This document shows, one piece after another, positions 41,915 to 52,500 of a stretch of DNA of 64,000 nt. Positions within the stretch are counted from its first letter, which is position 1. The number at the start of each line of letters is the position of its first letter. The position numbers were made by a program, and so were the translations under genes. The DNA lies in NCBI GenBank assembly GCA_964034945.1, contig OZ035963.1, positions 38,632,361 to 38,696,360 on the forward strand. The letters run 5' to 3'. The notes beneath the pieces are model-generated. The model was not told the DNA's origin. It saw only the letters and a list, made by a program, of their open reading frames with translations, and searched no databases. Source of the DNA: Chrysopilus asiliformis. Lineage: Eukaryota > Arthropoda > Insecta > Diptera > Rhagionidae.

Positions 41915-41959
41915 TCATTCCAATCAACATCGCGCCTAGATCCCCTCCAGGACGCTACA
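41908..41959 (+). repeat. 52-bp U5-end LTR fragment at the internal junction
   Basis: Identical to the last 52 bp of the LTR (..TCCAGGACGCTACA) and directly joined to the PBS. It contains TCATTC (41915-41920), a match to the arthropod initiator, so the fragment may begin almost exactly at the RNA 5' end. The join with integrase sequence shows a few bases of microhomology (AAATTCTT). Confidence 0.85.
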
Positions 41960-41963
41960 TAAT

Positions 41964-41980
41964 TGGCGCCCAACGTTTGG
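41964..41980 (+). other. Primer binding site, tRNA-Lys
   Basis: TGGCGCCCAACGTTTGG follows 4 nt after the LTR fragment and matches the complement of the insect tRNA-Lys 3' end (TGGCGCCCAACGTGGGG) except near its end. It fixes LTR orientation. Confidence 0.85.
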
Positions 41981-42786
41981 TTAGAGTCCCTTAACGGACA
42001 AATCAAACAAATTAGTCCTTTTAATTTCCTGTATATCCCTATTTAAATTCTTATAGTAATCTTATGCTGATTTTTGCGATACCTAATCAGAAATCAAGTT
42101 TTAAGAACTATTATAAAAAGAGCAAATTTTTTCCCACAACTAATTTCTATTCCTTATTTCAATTAGATAAATTCTCAATATCAGATAATTTAGCTAGTAA
42201 TTCTTATAAAGTATTTTGAGTCCCGAGGCATGAAGTTAGTTTTACAAGATGTACCTGCGTTGCCGGAATATTTTTTGTAGGAAGAACTAGATAAATACTT
42301 GCAATTTGGGGTACAATCAAGGTGTATTGCTCCAGCTTTAAATTGTTGAAGCCGCGTAGCAGTCGCAACTAAGATTGATACAACAAAATGATTTCTATTT
42401 AGACAACATTATATTAAACGTGAGGAAGATTTCGCTGTGATTTGTGTCCTGAGTTATAAAGCCAATAGGCATAATAATTTGAGTTGCCAAATCATAGTAG
42501 AACTTCGTTTGAAATCAAAGCAAGAAAAGTACTCTTTGTAAGTCCTGTGATTCAGTAAAGGGACACAGTTGCTACACTGATTGCTTTAGTAATATTAAAG
42601 TAGATTTTTTTTCCATATACTAAATTTCCCTATCCTTGTAACCTAAAGGCGAAACATTTTTGAACAAAAAAGTATTAATTTAACCGCTCATCTCGTATTC
42701 ACCAACTATTTAATGAATGAGTATTGTTATTATTATCAATTGTTGTGTTATAAGATTATTACACCGTTACGGAAGATTAGGGTGAT

Positions 42787-43281
42787 ATGAGTTATACATA
42801 TAAGACTAAAAGGGAGCGAAAATCTAAGTCTATACGTGTGCCAGAATATCGTAGAATTACCAGGGGTTATATTAAGGATTTGAAATTTTCCGAAATGTTT
42901 CATTCACCACCAAAACCCACCAGTGCTATAGCATCGGACTCATCTAATCTTGTTAGTTCAAACCAATTACCCAATATTCAAGAATTAAATAAGGATCCGA
43001 GTCTTAATAAAACAGATACTAGACCTCATTCGGTATTACACTCGCCGGTTGAAGGTGCCGCTTCGCTGGAAGCTCAAAACCTATCCACTGAAAGAATATT
43101 ATCCGCACCTGCACATTCCAGGCCTTTAGCTACTGGAACGATTAGAAAAGAAAGTAGACGAACCACTCCTATCTCTGCAAATGAAAACACTGCAGCTTTT
43201 GATATGTCAGAGTTAAAGAAATATTTAGAGGAAACAGTTAGAGCGGTAAACAGGATTTTTGCCCTCATGGCAACTGTCTAG
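42787..43281 (+). CDS. Gag-like ORF of the retroelement, truncated at the 3' end
   Basis: 164 codons starting MSYTYKTKRERKSKSIRVP, basic at the N-terminus, then Ser/Pro/Asn-rich. The frame runs past the deletion junction (about 43241) into the shared pre-LTR sequence and stops in the LTR. No capsid or zinc knuckle is visible. It is called gag only from its place after PBS and leader. 41981-42786 is leader with no clear ORF. Confidence 0.5.
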   Translation: MSYTYKTKRERKSKSIRVPEYRRITRGYIKDLKFSEMFHSPPKPTSAIASDSSNLVSSNQLPNIQELNKDPSLNKTDTRPHSVLHSPVEGAASLEAQNLSTERILSAPAHSRPLATGTIRKESRRTTPISANENTAAFDMSELKKYLEETVRAVNRIFALMATV

Positions 43282-43530
43282 TAGAATATTGAAAAATGTT
43301 TCGACCCTTCCTTATCTCTCCTATCCCTGATCCTTTTCCCTATTTCTTAAATGACAAATAAGTACATACGACACGAAAATTTATTATGTGGTTTTCTGGA
43401 GGAGAGAAATACGGGGAATCAACCTACGACCATCCGACGAGCGAAGCCGTAACTAGCGTGTCGATATCACCCCGTGCGAAATTCTTCATTCCAATCAACA
43501 TCGCGCCTAGATCCCCTCCAGGACGCTACA
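43275..43530 (+). repeat. LTR, plus orientation (right end)
   Basis: TGTCTAGTAG..GGACGCTACA, 256 bp, about 99.6% identical to the reverse complement of 38624-38879 by eye. It contains a tRNA-like stretch near 43415-43470 (the complement reads ..GGTCGTAGGTTGATTCCCCG). Confidence 0.9.
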
Positions 43531-43534
43531 AACG

Positions 43535-44385
43535 ATCGCCAATAGATATTTAAGTAAGAAATTTTAGTGAAAAGGAAACTAAAGAAATAATTTGATTGAC
43601 CGTAATCATAGACAAATTATATAAAGACTGTTTTTTTCTAACAACTCAACTTAGTGCAAAACCGAAATTCAAAATAATACCCCATCGTGACGTAGCAGCT
43701 GCCGACTAGCCACAAGCAGCCACAAGCAGCCGTGGTGATCGCCTATACATGCCGCTGCTTTCATTCGCCCTTTGTTAAAACCAGTTTTCGTTTCTAGTTC
43801 GTTTTATTCTCGTTGAATTCTTATGCTAGTGAGACGAAGCGGGGGCAAGTGTGTTTGGTGTTTTTTTTGTGTGTTTGTATTGTGTGTGCGTGTTTTTTTG
43901 TTTGTGCGTATTTTTTCCTTCCGCAGGTTTTCGATTTGAATATTTTGATTTCTAACAATAAATATGTGACATGAGAAAATTTTTAGTTTGTGTGTTAATT
44001 CAAAATTTATTTTGAACTTTAAACGTTAAAATAATCAGCAAACTAAAAATTTTATCTTGTTATATTTTGTTCATATTTTTAAATTGCTTTGAGAATGTAA
44101 GTTTCAAGTTTTATCAAATTTCCACAGAATTGTAGTTTGATAAAGCAAGTAAATGTATTTTATTTAAACAATTTAAAGTATGATTTAAACAATTCAAAAA
44201 AAAAGATGTGAGCATTACATGACTTTCTTCTGCAATATTTAAAGTTTCCGAAAAAATATGTGAAAAATAATGTTTTTCAAGTTATCTCATGAACCGTTAG
44301 AGATATGTAAAAACTTCATACTTGACTTGAATGGAGCTTGAAAGTCACCACTATTTTTTTTAACTTTTTTCATTTAAATGTAGTT
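43535..44385. other. No recognised gene
   Basis: Starts with the continuation of the dispersed repeat (to about 43560), then CAAAATAATACCCCATCG (43666) and a small AGCCACAAGC tandem pair (43708-43727). The rest is AT-rich and featureless. Confidence 0.4.
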
Positions 44386-45183
44386 AGGGACCTAAAAAAA
44401 AGATACCCGTATTTTTTTGTTTCGTGGAATAAATTCCAGTAGGCGGAGAGGAGGGGGTCAAAGTCGGCGAAAATTCGAAATCACAAAAACTTTAAAAATT
44501 TGTAACGGCTTAACCGATTGAGATGATATTGAACATTTTCGAAAGGTAATTCCTTGTGACAAAAAAATATTTTTTGACTTCCTCTCCCTCCCCCTCACCG
44601 TCATATTGTAAAATTCAATTTAGTGACGAAATTTAAAATATCTCAAGAAAAACAGCAACAACTTCAAAGAAGGTTTGAAAGTGTCAAAATACTTCCAGAA
44701 ACTCAAAATTTTCACAGATTTATTCCAGACGGAAACTTTCTCAAAGAAAAAAAAAACTTTTTCTTTTAAATGAATTTCTAATTAATTTTAAACTCCTAAA
44801 ACTTTTGAGTTAATATTACGTACAGAAATCGTAAAAACCAATCTAAAATCAGTAAAATATATACAATTTTCTTGTATTCGATTTTTTTTGATTTTTTTTT
44901 TTAAATAACGCATTTGCCCCCGAATTTTATTTATATTGTCACTAAATTGAATTTTACAATATGACGGTGAGGGGGAGGGAGAGGAAGTCAAAAAATATTT
45001 TTTTGTGACAAGGAATTACCTTTCGAAAATGTTCAATATCATCTAATTCGGTTAAGCCGTTACAAATTTTTAAAGTTTTTGTGATTTCGAATTTTCGCCG
45101 ACTTTGACCCCTCCCCTCCTCCGACCGGACGGTATTCTACCAAACAAAAAAAATACGGGTAATTTTTTTTAGATCCCTAACAA
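44386..45183. mobile_element. Non-autonomous element with ~245-bp inverted arms
   Basis: Arms 44386-44627 and 44937-45183 are close inverted copies (for example GTCAAAGTCGGCGAAAATTC, GGTAATTCCTTGTGACAAAA, CTCCCTCCCCCTCACCGTCA). The spacer of about 310 bp has no coding. Outer ends GTTAGGGAYCTAAAAAAAA. No clear target duplication. Confidence 0.8.
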
Positions 45184-45610
45184 TATCCAATCGAGCAAAG
45201 TTAAGAAATCGAACTTAACTGTAAACGAGAGTATGAGTTGAGGTGGAGTTCACCTAAAATTAAAAATGTAGGCAATATTATTTCCTTTGATTTTGATTAT
45301 ATGCATTTTTTTTCACAAGCGCAGTGTTCGAGAAATTTGTATTTAAGAAAAATTGTATGGGAGGTAACCGTTGTAGCTAGCGGTACTTTCCCAAAAGTTA
45401 ATAGAAAACTACGATTTCGGTAAAACTTCGTGTTGATCAGAGAGTTTGAAAATGAATTGAATGTTTTTCTTCGGCCAAGCGACATGCTCCGCTGCTCGTG
45501 TGCGCTGCCAACCGCATGCATATCTGCTGCTTTGGGGGATTATTTTTCAAAGTAGAGTTGTTAGAGAAAAACAGTCTTTATATAATTTGTTTATGCCGTA
45601 ATGTTACGTT
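45184..45610. other. No recognised gene
   Basis: Two short overlapping frames (45238-45423, 45498-45704) lack any family feature. Confidence 0.35.
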
Positions 45611-45617
45611 TAGACCT

Positions 45618-45832
45618 GCCTTACAGGTCCAATATTTTTGCTTCAATATATTGAAGGGTATTCAAAATCGTATGGATCGCTTTAATATTTTTCCTTCAAT
45701 ATAGTCCTTACACGTTCAATATATTGAACACAACCAAAATATTGTTCAATATATTGAACACAACCAAAATATTGTTCAATATATTGAACACAACCAAAAT
45801 ATTGTTCAATATATTGAACGTATAAGGTGCCC
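45618..45832. repeat. Palindromic 30-bp tandem repeat (CAATATATTG)
   Basis: TTCAATATATTGAAC plus ACAACCAAAATATTG, a 30-bp unit, occurs three times in a row followed by a fourth palindrome. Related single palindromes occur at 45638-45660 and 45690-45725. Each unit is itself a perfect palindrome, so the array can extrude as cruciforms. Confidence 0.85.
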
Positions 45833-45839
45833 ATTACCG

Positions 45840-46547
45840 TTTGGTGAATTTCGGCATCTTGTACCTAAAAATCAAATTTCACATAGGGCATTTTCATAAA
45901 TGTACTCGGAAGTTGCGCAAATTGCATAAAACATTTTCTTCCATCTCCCCGTAATACTTAGTTGTTCAGTAATTTTCGAGAGTTAACTAACTAAACGAAT
46001 AACATATAACTGGGTTTATTATTATCAAAATCTTTTGTGTTATTTGCAGAACTTGCATTCATGAAAACCCCCATAGATGAAAAAGAAATAAAAATCAAAA
46101 TAAAATAAAATTACACGATAAAAACAACAAAGCAATTTCAATTTATAGCAACTAAAATCTTAAACACAATCCGCCGGCTCACACAACTCGTATACAAGAA
46201 TTAAAGGAAACACTGGGCAATCAAGAGAAACAATCCAGAGAAACAATCAAGTAAAATGAATTTTCAGAACCAGAACAACCCATTTAGAGAAGAAAAACAA
46301 TCAAGAGTAAAAGCTTTCACTCAACCTCATCATACTTCGTCGTGTTCTCTTTCCTGTGCCTCTCCCAAATATTCAATACCACAAAGAAAACATAAAAAGA
46401 GTGTAAATGTGAAATCTGTACACCGATTCTGAGCATAATCGATACTTATCGCCAGTGGAATGTCGAAAAGAGGGAATTTTTTTAAAGTTAGGAAATTTTC
46501 TTGAAGATCCGCAGCGATGAAGAATTTTTTACCTGCCCGATGTGAAT
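45840..46547. other. No recognised gene
   Basis: AT-rich; GAGAAACAATC and similar short repeats at 46225-46310. Nothing else supported. Confidence 0.35.
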
Positions 46548-46728
46548 TTTATAAGTTGCAATGCTAATGGTATGTGTGTAAATACATTCTCATTATATTA
46601 AATTTGTCATATAGAATTTCTTGACTGAATTTTACCACTTTATCATTGGTATTAAGTTTGTACTGAATTTATACTTAATACTATAGCATCAATAAATAAT
46701 TGAATTGAATTGAATTTATAAGTTGCAA
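46548..46728 (+). mobile_element. 153-bp non-LTR retrotransposon tail with 14-bp duplication
   Basis: TTTATAAGTTGCAA at 46548-46561 and 46715-46728 flanks a segment that ends AATAATTGAATTGAATTGAA, a short 3' repeat tail. This is a severely 5'-truncated target-primed insertion. The family cannot be named from 153 bp. Confidence 0.85.
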
Positions 46729-47056
46729 GTGTAAGAAGCAACCCAAAAATTCTCAATTTGACAGCCGCAAATGTGAGTGAAGTGCACAACGAAAAGTACC
46801 GCGAAAAACTTTAGATAATGTCATAGTTTAGAGATATATAGTTAGGAAACGCGAGAGAAATTTTTTCTTGAAGAAGAGTACGTTGTCGTCTGTTTCATTT
46901 GCTAATTGCTTTTGTGTGAGAAATGCAAAACTCTCGGGATATTTCGTATTGTCGGCAGAACATTCCGTAAAATGTTCCTTGCCAGGCATTTTTTCTGTTT
47001 AAGCAACGTAACAAGTGAAATAAAAGTGTTTTTTTTTGCTAAAAAATCCTATCGCC

Positions 47057-48267
47057 ATTGCCAGCAGGGTTCCCACCCCAAAAGAGAAAAGCGGAGTGTT
47101 ACTGATCGAAAAATAGTAGTGTCAGAGGGATTTCAGTAGTGTCAACTTTTTTAACAGTCATTTAGAGTTTTATTGAGACAACACATTTTGAATGTTACCG
47201 TCTAATGTTTTATTGCATATCATATCAGTAAATTTTTATATTAGTACAAAAATCGATTTTTTTTTAATTAAAATTAAAGGAAGGAATTAAGGGGCCTATT
47301 GCGGTTGTCGATATCTATTCGATCGACCATCATTGGCCGGAACGATCGAAAAACAATTTGGTATTGCGTAAGGTTCATCGTTCAAGCAATCGCTTTTGTG
47401 AATTTTTTAGTGTTTGGCGTTTGGGAATTCACATTGTTGAAGTTATTTTTATGTTTAAAAATGACTTCAACGCAGAAAATACAATATTGAGCTCTCTTAA
47501 AACATAGAGGAGGTGGATGACAATGGCGATATGAGCGAAATTACACCAGAAGACGGTTTTACAAACCAACGTCAAGGCGAAAATATTAAACACCGAATGT
47601 TGAGTTCTTTGAATTGACCAATATTTCAAATCTATGTGAATAAAACAGTTTTTAAGTTCATTTTTTATTTAAATTATTTTTATACCACTTTCGTCTTATT
47701 TATCTTCATTTTTTCAACCAATTTTTATAATGGATTTTTGATCGAGGTTTTGATCAAGATATTCCTCATTAATAATCTCCTAATGTATACAAATACTTCC
47801 ATTTTATTATTAGCCTCTAATTTTGATAAAAAAAAAAGTAATTGCAATACTTCACCGATTGGTAACTTGACATAAACTTCACCGAACGATCAAACAAATG
47901 TCATCGTTCCCAACTGAACGATTTTATCATTCACGAACGCTCACTATAGGTGCCTAAGTATTATATGTCCCTTTTGTGCACGAATTGAGTGCGGTTAGTC
48001 AGTCACTTTTTCATAGGCAATGCCTAAAGTACTTAAATATTTTAGATAAAGAGTCTGAATGATTACATATTACATATTTTTTAATTTTCCCCAGATAAAT
48101 GAACTTTTCAAATCTAGAAATTAACTTTCTTTGTAGCACGTTTTTTTATAGGGCGAAAAAGGTAGTGTTTTGAGTTTTTCAGTAGTGTAAGTAGTGTTAG
48201 GTCAAATTATGTCGAAATAGTAGTGTAAAACTACGATAGTAGTGTAAACGGGATCCCTGATTGCCAG
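47057..48267. mobile_element. hAT element, 1195 bp, family 3
   Basis: CAGGGTTCCC (47065) and the complement of CAGGGATCCC (ending 48259) are flanked by ATTGCCAG (47057-47064, 48260-48267). AGTAGTGT motifs occur near both ends (47125-47145, 48155-48235). It hosts a Harbinger element (47291-47954). No hAT transposase fragment recognised. Confidence 0.85.
47288..47957 (+). mobile_element. PIF/Harbinger-type element, 664 bp, nested in hAT
   Basis: GGGGCCTATTGCGG and the complement of GGCACCTATAGTGAG, flanked by TAA (47288-47290, 47955-47957). CGATCG/GTTCATCGTTC motifs lie near the ends. A short frame around 47500-47615 (EEVDDNGDMSEITPEDGFTN) could be an acidic transposase C-terminus, but this is weak. 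Confidence 0.7.
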
Positions 48268-48640
48268 TTGAAGAAATTGTGAAAGGCCGCTGTCGGCCCT
48301 TGTGTATGTGTTGGTCCAATATTTTGGTTTGTTCTGTGCGAGTATTACAAAATTATTTTTTTCAACAAGTCTATTTGAGCTAAATGATAAAAAGAGAGAA
48401 ATGATGCTGTCGACTACGGAATGATGCTGTCGACTACTTCTTTCTACAGGCGGCAAACGGAAAACCACGTTTGTGTCTTATCTTTAGTAAGTCTCTAATC
48501 TTTGATAATGTTTTTAATAATTTATCAAATACAGTGAATTCCGCAGTACCCGTTTATTATTACCTTAGGAGGAATCAAATGCGAATAATGAGGCGAAATC
48601 TACGGGACGTGTCAGATCCTTTTGCGATATTTATGTTTTT
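48268..48640. other. No recognised gene
   Basis: GATGCTGTCGACTACGGAAT is partly duplicated in tandem at 48402-48440. Nothing else supported. Confidence 0.35.
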
Positions 48641-48727
48641 GTGAGGTTTATAGAAATAAATGGGCTTCCACAGGCACTAGCAGTGGAAATCATTGAAATG
48701 TTGACTCCGCACATGCCTAATCAAATT

Positions 48728-48822
48728 TTAATATCGCCTGCTCCACGTCAACAGTATGTGTCAACAGTACGTCAACAGTACTGTTGTCAACCACGTCAAC
48801 AGTATCCACGTCAACAGTATGT
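48728..48822. repeat. Minisatellite, ACGTCAACAGTA units
   Basis: At least five copies of CGTCAACAGTA with variable spacers. It lies inside an open frame (48641-48925) that encodes repeated PRQQY, which I regard as a by-product of the repeat. Confidence 0.75.
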
Positions 48823-48885
48823 GTGCGGTCCACTGCTCGGTCCACTGGTCGGTCCATTATCCACTGCTTCTGCTTCTATAAGGCC

Positions 48886-48946
48886 GCCCTCCATTACCAT
48901 GACTTCGCCAACTGTAAAAAAATAGAGACACATTTATGTGAAGATA
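48886..48946. repeat. Dispersed palindromic motif (CCTCCATTACCATGACTTC)
   Basis: CCATTACCATGACTTCG..AACTG-TAAAAAAATAGAGACACATTTATG recurs inverted at 49842-49906 and partly at 49312-49347. The 49832-49890 copy is itself palindromic (CTCCATTACC..GGTAATGGAG). They may be a small foldback family. Confidence 0.55.
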
Positions 48947-49603
48947 CGTTGACGAGAAAGGGAGATAAGAATCAACTGCAAAAATTTGTCGGCAGCTGCA
49001 AGAATAATTTCCCCTGTTTTTTATGGCGATTTTATGGCGATTTCTACTACAATCACACATTGTCCCTGTAAGTGAATAGTAAGCACGGACACATTCAAAC
49101 TGTTATTATAGCGTGATGTCATTTTTCTCCTTCGCATGCATAGTCAAAAGCTTTGTTACCATGCCAATTTGAACATTATATTCATAGCATAAGGTTTGAT
49201 ATGATTGCTATAAAATTGTGAAACTGGAAGGGATAGCGTTTAACTTGTATTCAGTCATTCCTTTTTAGATCTACATAAGTCTATCTTGCTCTAGTTTTCT
49301 GCATTTTTTTGCAGTTACAGAAGTCATAGTAATGGAGGAAAGCCTATATATGTCACTGCTATTGTTCGCCTTTTGTGAATTCTTGTACAAGAGACACAAC
49401 CCTAGCAACTTTGGCTCATCAGTACTCTACACTGTCAAAGGAAAAACGCACACAATAACATGGTTTTTCAGTTGTGTTTAGCGAAAATGAGTTGGTGTGG
49501 GTATATACAGAATAATTTGTTAAAAAAAACTTTAAAGTAAATGCTTTTAACCGCTTTGAATTTGGCTTCTGATGACCATATGATGAGCCTTCGATGACTG
49601 ATC

Positions 49604-51364
49604 ATGTAATGCAGTGATGCTATGTACCTTTAGTGAAATTCCCCTTTCCAAATGACTAAATTCCCCTTTTTCCCCTTTTTCAATGACGAAATTCCCCTCG
49701 TTTTTCCCCTATAAAAACAACGAATTTTAAATAAAGAATTCTTTTATTAAAACCAAAAATTATTGTCAACTGGACTCATGTTAAAGTCTTTTAAGAGAAA
49801 AAAGCACAAATTAGGAAATAAAGGCTTTCCTCCATTACCACATAAATGTGTCTCTATTTTTTTGCAGTTGCCGAAGTCATGGTAATGGAGAAGAGCCTTT
49901 ATTTTATATTTTGTAAAGGTTTAACAAAATACTCGTTAATTGTATTCTCGATAACAACGTCACGGGTCTCCAACCAAACGTCAAATAAGATATGAAAAGA
50001 AGCTGGGATTTACAATTGGATAATAATCAAAGCAAATCAAGGTACACGGAAAAAATCCGGATAGTAATCGTTTCTATAAAATATGGGAAAGCGATTACAG
50101 GAGTCATTGCACCATTTTGTAGCAAAGGCTTCCATAAATATTGGAACTAGTCCTAGTTTTCGTGGAATCATTACTATGTGAATCGGGCTGAGAGAAAAAT
50201 GGACACATTCCAACAAAAGTAGCACCGGAATAGATTTCATTCCTTTCATGTTAGGTTTGAGTCCTGTACTAAAGGGAATGTCGCCCTACTTTTTGTCATA
50301 GCCAGTCTAACATATACAATAATCTCTCCCATGTAACACGTTGGAGTCTTTGCCATAATTTTAGGAATGGTTGCACCAAAAAAAAGAATACGACCACTTT
50401 TTTGTTGAATTCGTCCTAAAAATTTGGGAGCTGTTACAACTTTTTTATAGGAATGACTCCTATATTTACGGCCACTATGCCATTCTTTCCCATATATGGG
50501 GGACTGGAGCATGCGATTTTGGTGAAACGGTTCCTATATGTTTTTTCCGTGTAGTTCCTTTGCTTTTGAGCTTAAAATGATTCTGTCCTCCTTAAATTCG
50601 GTAAAAATTATTTCCAAATTTTGAATTAAAAAAATATAAAAATATCAAAAAATGGAAAAAACGAAATCAAGTCGCGACTGGAACTCGATTTTTGTATTCC
50701 GGGCACTTTGCCACTGGTCTCTTCTGGCGAATATTGGTCGACATTAGTACATTAAGCCAAATTTTAAAGATGACCAAGAAATTGATTTTTACATAATTTA
50801 AACAAAACACTTCTGCTGATTTGCAATTTAAAATATTTCTATTGAAAATATATTTAAGAAATCCGAAAAACGAACAAAAAATGTGTGCAATGAACTTTCA
50901 CGGAAACTACTTTCCATCAAAGTCTTTTAAAGTAGTTTAAAGTAATTAATTTGAATAAGATGAGAAATGGTACTTTTTAATGTGCTTTTTTCAAAGCGGT
51001 TAAAAAGTACACTGAAAAATCGGTTAAACGTACGTTCCAAAGCCATTTTAAAGTGCTTTTGTTTAAAAGATTGGTGTGTACTTTACAATTGCAATAAGAT
51101 CATTATAAAGTGGCAAATGCATAAATAAGGGCATTTCCTTCACTCTTTACCTTTGCCTAAGCTTGGAATTGGATTGTAATTGTTTTTAATTATTTGTACT
51201 TCTACTTTTCCGTAATTTTTTAAAAGTATTTCGAATTTAGTTGAAAGGGGAAGATTTTCCCCTCGTTTTGAAGCGTTTTCCCCTTTTCCCCTATTAACAA
51301 TTTTTATAGACAAATTCCCCGCAAAAAGGGGAATTCCCCTCGATATAGCATCACTGATGTAATG
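49604..51364. mobile_element. hAT element, 1745 bp, family 4
   Basis: CAGTGATGCTATGTACC (49612) and the complement of CAGTGATGCTATATCG (ending 51356), flanked by ATGTAATG (49604-49611, 51357-51364). AATTCCCCT/AGGGGAATT motifs are repeated near both ends. It contains the palindromic motif at 49832-49906 and a MITE at about 50043-50557. No transposase recognised. Confidence 0.85.
50043..50557. mobile_element. MITE with TACACGGAAAAAA ends
   Basis: TACACGGAAAAAATCCGG at 50043 and the complement of CTACACGGAAAAAACATA near 50555. About 515 bp, with many GGAATC/GATTCC-like inverted motifs inside. Borders are approximate; the open frames on the minus strand (50037-50512) are not recognised. Confidence 0.6.
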
Positions 51365-51499
51365 TCGACGAGGCGATGCGTTCGGCATCGATTCGTAACC
51401 CACTTCATGTGTTTCCGAAGTTCGTTCGGTTGTACCGTTCACTCTGGAACTGAAATGCTTGAAAAGGATTTATTTTCAGTCGCAGATAAAGTGCAATTG

Positions 51500-51890
51500 G
51501 AGAAAGATGTTCATCAAGTTTAATATGCTTCAGTTCTTCAATTTTAGGTTTCATGAGCTCATCAATTCTGGTCATACTGAATTCATCAACACGCTTACTG
51601 ATGAGGTAGGCAATTCGGCTCACAATGAGTTTACCAATGAGCAGTCATCAATACATCATCAGTACGGCGCATGAATCATTGGTACAAATGAGTATATAAT
51701 GAGCAGTCATCAATACATCATCAGTACGACGCGCCATTATACTCATCGAGAGGCTCATGCGTAGGTCATCGAAGGAATCATGAGTAAAAATGAGTATATA
51801 ATGACGAGTCATGATGACAATATTTCCCAGGTCTAGAACAAAAATTATCATGACTTTAACCTGTTCGTGATTATGAGCTCATCGATGAGC
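51500..51890. repeat. ATGA/TCAT-dense region with 60-bp tandem duplication
   Basis: GAGCAGTCATCAATACATCA-TCAGTACG occurs at 51638 and 51699 in direct repeat, with GAGTATATAATGA before or after. ATGAGCTCAT palindromes at 51550-51560 and 51870-51893. The minus-strand frame 51405-51623 is open but unrecognised. Confidence 0.6.
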
Positions 51891-51896
51891 TCATGA

Positions 51897-52023
51897 TGAC
51901 GGATTTTAATGTATGGAAGTTTTATGTAGAATCATATCCTAAATAACTTTTGTTCTTGCACTTTTTTGATAAGATGCACTGTTTTTGAGATATTCGCAAA
52001 AAACGTTTTCGTTCGTATGGTTC
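51897..52023 (-). repeat. Mini-me-like repeat fragment
   Basis: Central part only (GTATGGAAGTTTTATGTAGA to GTTTTCGTTCGTATGG), matching 33480-33595. No head, tail or microsatellite. Confidence 0.65.
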
Positions 52024-52500
52024 AGGAAAAAATTAATTTTGTCGATTTTGTCGGTCTGTCCGTTGTACGTGTCTTAAATAACTCGAGAATGCGTTGACCT
52101 AGTGACTCGAAATTTCCTGCATTTTCCCCTTAACAGTTTTTACGTATCTTTAAGATATTTGAAAAAATATGTAAAAAAATGAAAACGAACTCAACTTAAA
52201 AAAAAAGAGAATGAAAACGAATTCAACTTAATCCCCACTTTTGCTTGACGTTTTTCGGGAAAATTGGCAATGTCGAACAGACCCTATTACAATGCGACCT
52301 AGATTTCAAACCGGAATGCCACGAATTTCAATTTAACTCTCTAGGAATTAGAATAGATATCATGTTTTGCTATCTCAAATAGGCCACTGAAATGTCAAAA
52401 TATTATTATGGGGAAAAGAGATAAATATATCATGCTTCGGTTTGGAATATAGAATGTTTGTAGTTCACTTAAAAGCTAAAATTCATTTTTAATTTGAAAC

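Larger units (their letters stand above)
38620..43534. mobile_element. Ty3/gypsy retroelement with inverted LTRs and 4-bp duplication
   Basis: 4907 bp (38624-43530) flanked by AACG (38620-38623, 43531-43534). Its 256-bp termini are LTRs but in inverted orientation, U5 ends outermost. The left half is the 3' part of an element reversed (LTR, 2 kb, integrase on the minus strand). The right half is 52 bp of U5, tRNA-Lys PBS, leader and gag-like ORF on the plus strand running directly into the other LTR. The repeat at 17302-17375 is the uninterrupted target. TIR, TGTAG.. start and 4-bp duplication together mimic a Ginger transposon. Confidence 0.85.

Noticed and set aside
38624..43530. Calling the element a Ginger DNA transposon
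   Set aside because: TIRs, gypsy-like integrase and 4-bp duplication fit, but the terminal repeats are followed internally by a tRNA-Lys PBS at 41964, which shows that they are LTRs.
48641..48925. Protein with PRQQY repeats
   Set aside because: The repeats are produced by the ACGTCAACAGTA minisatellite; no conserved flanking domain.
51405..51674. Open frames in the ATGA/TCAT-rich region
   Set aside because: Composition follows the local repeats, and no family motif is seen on either strand.
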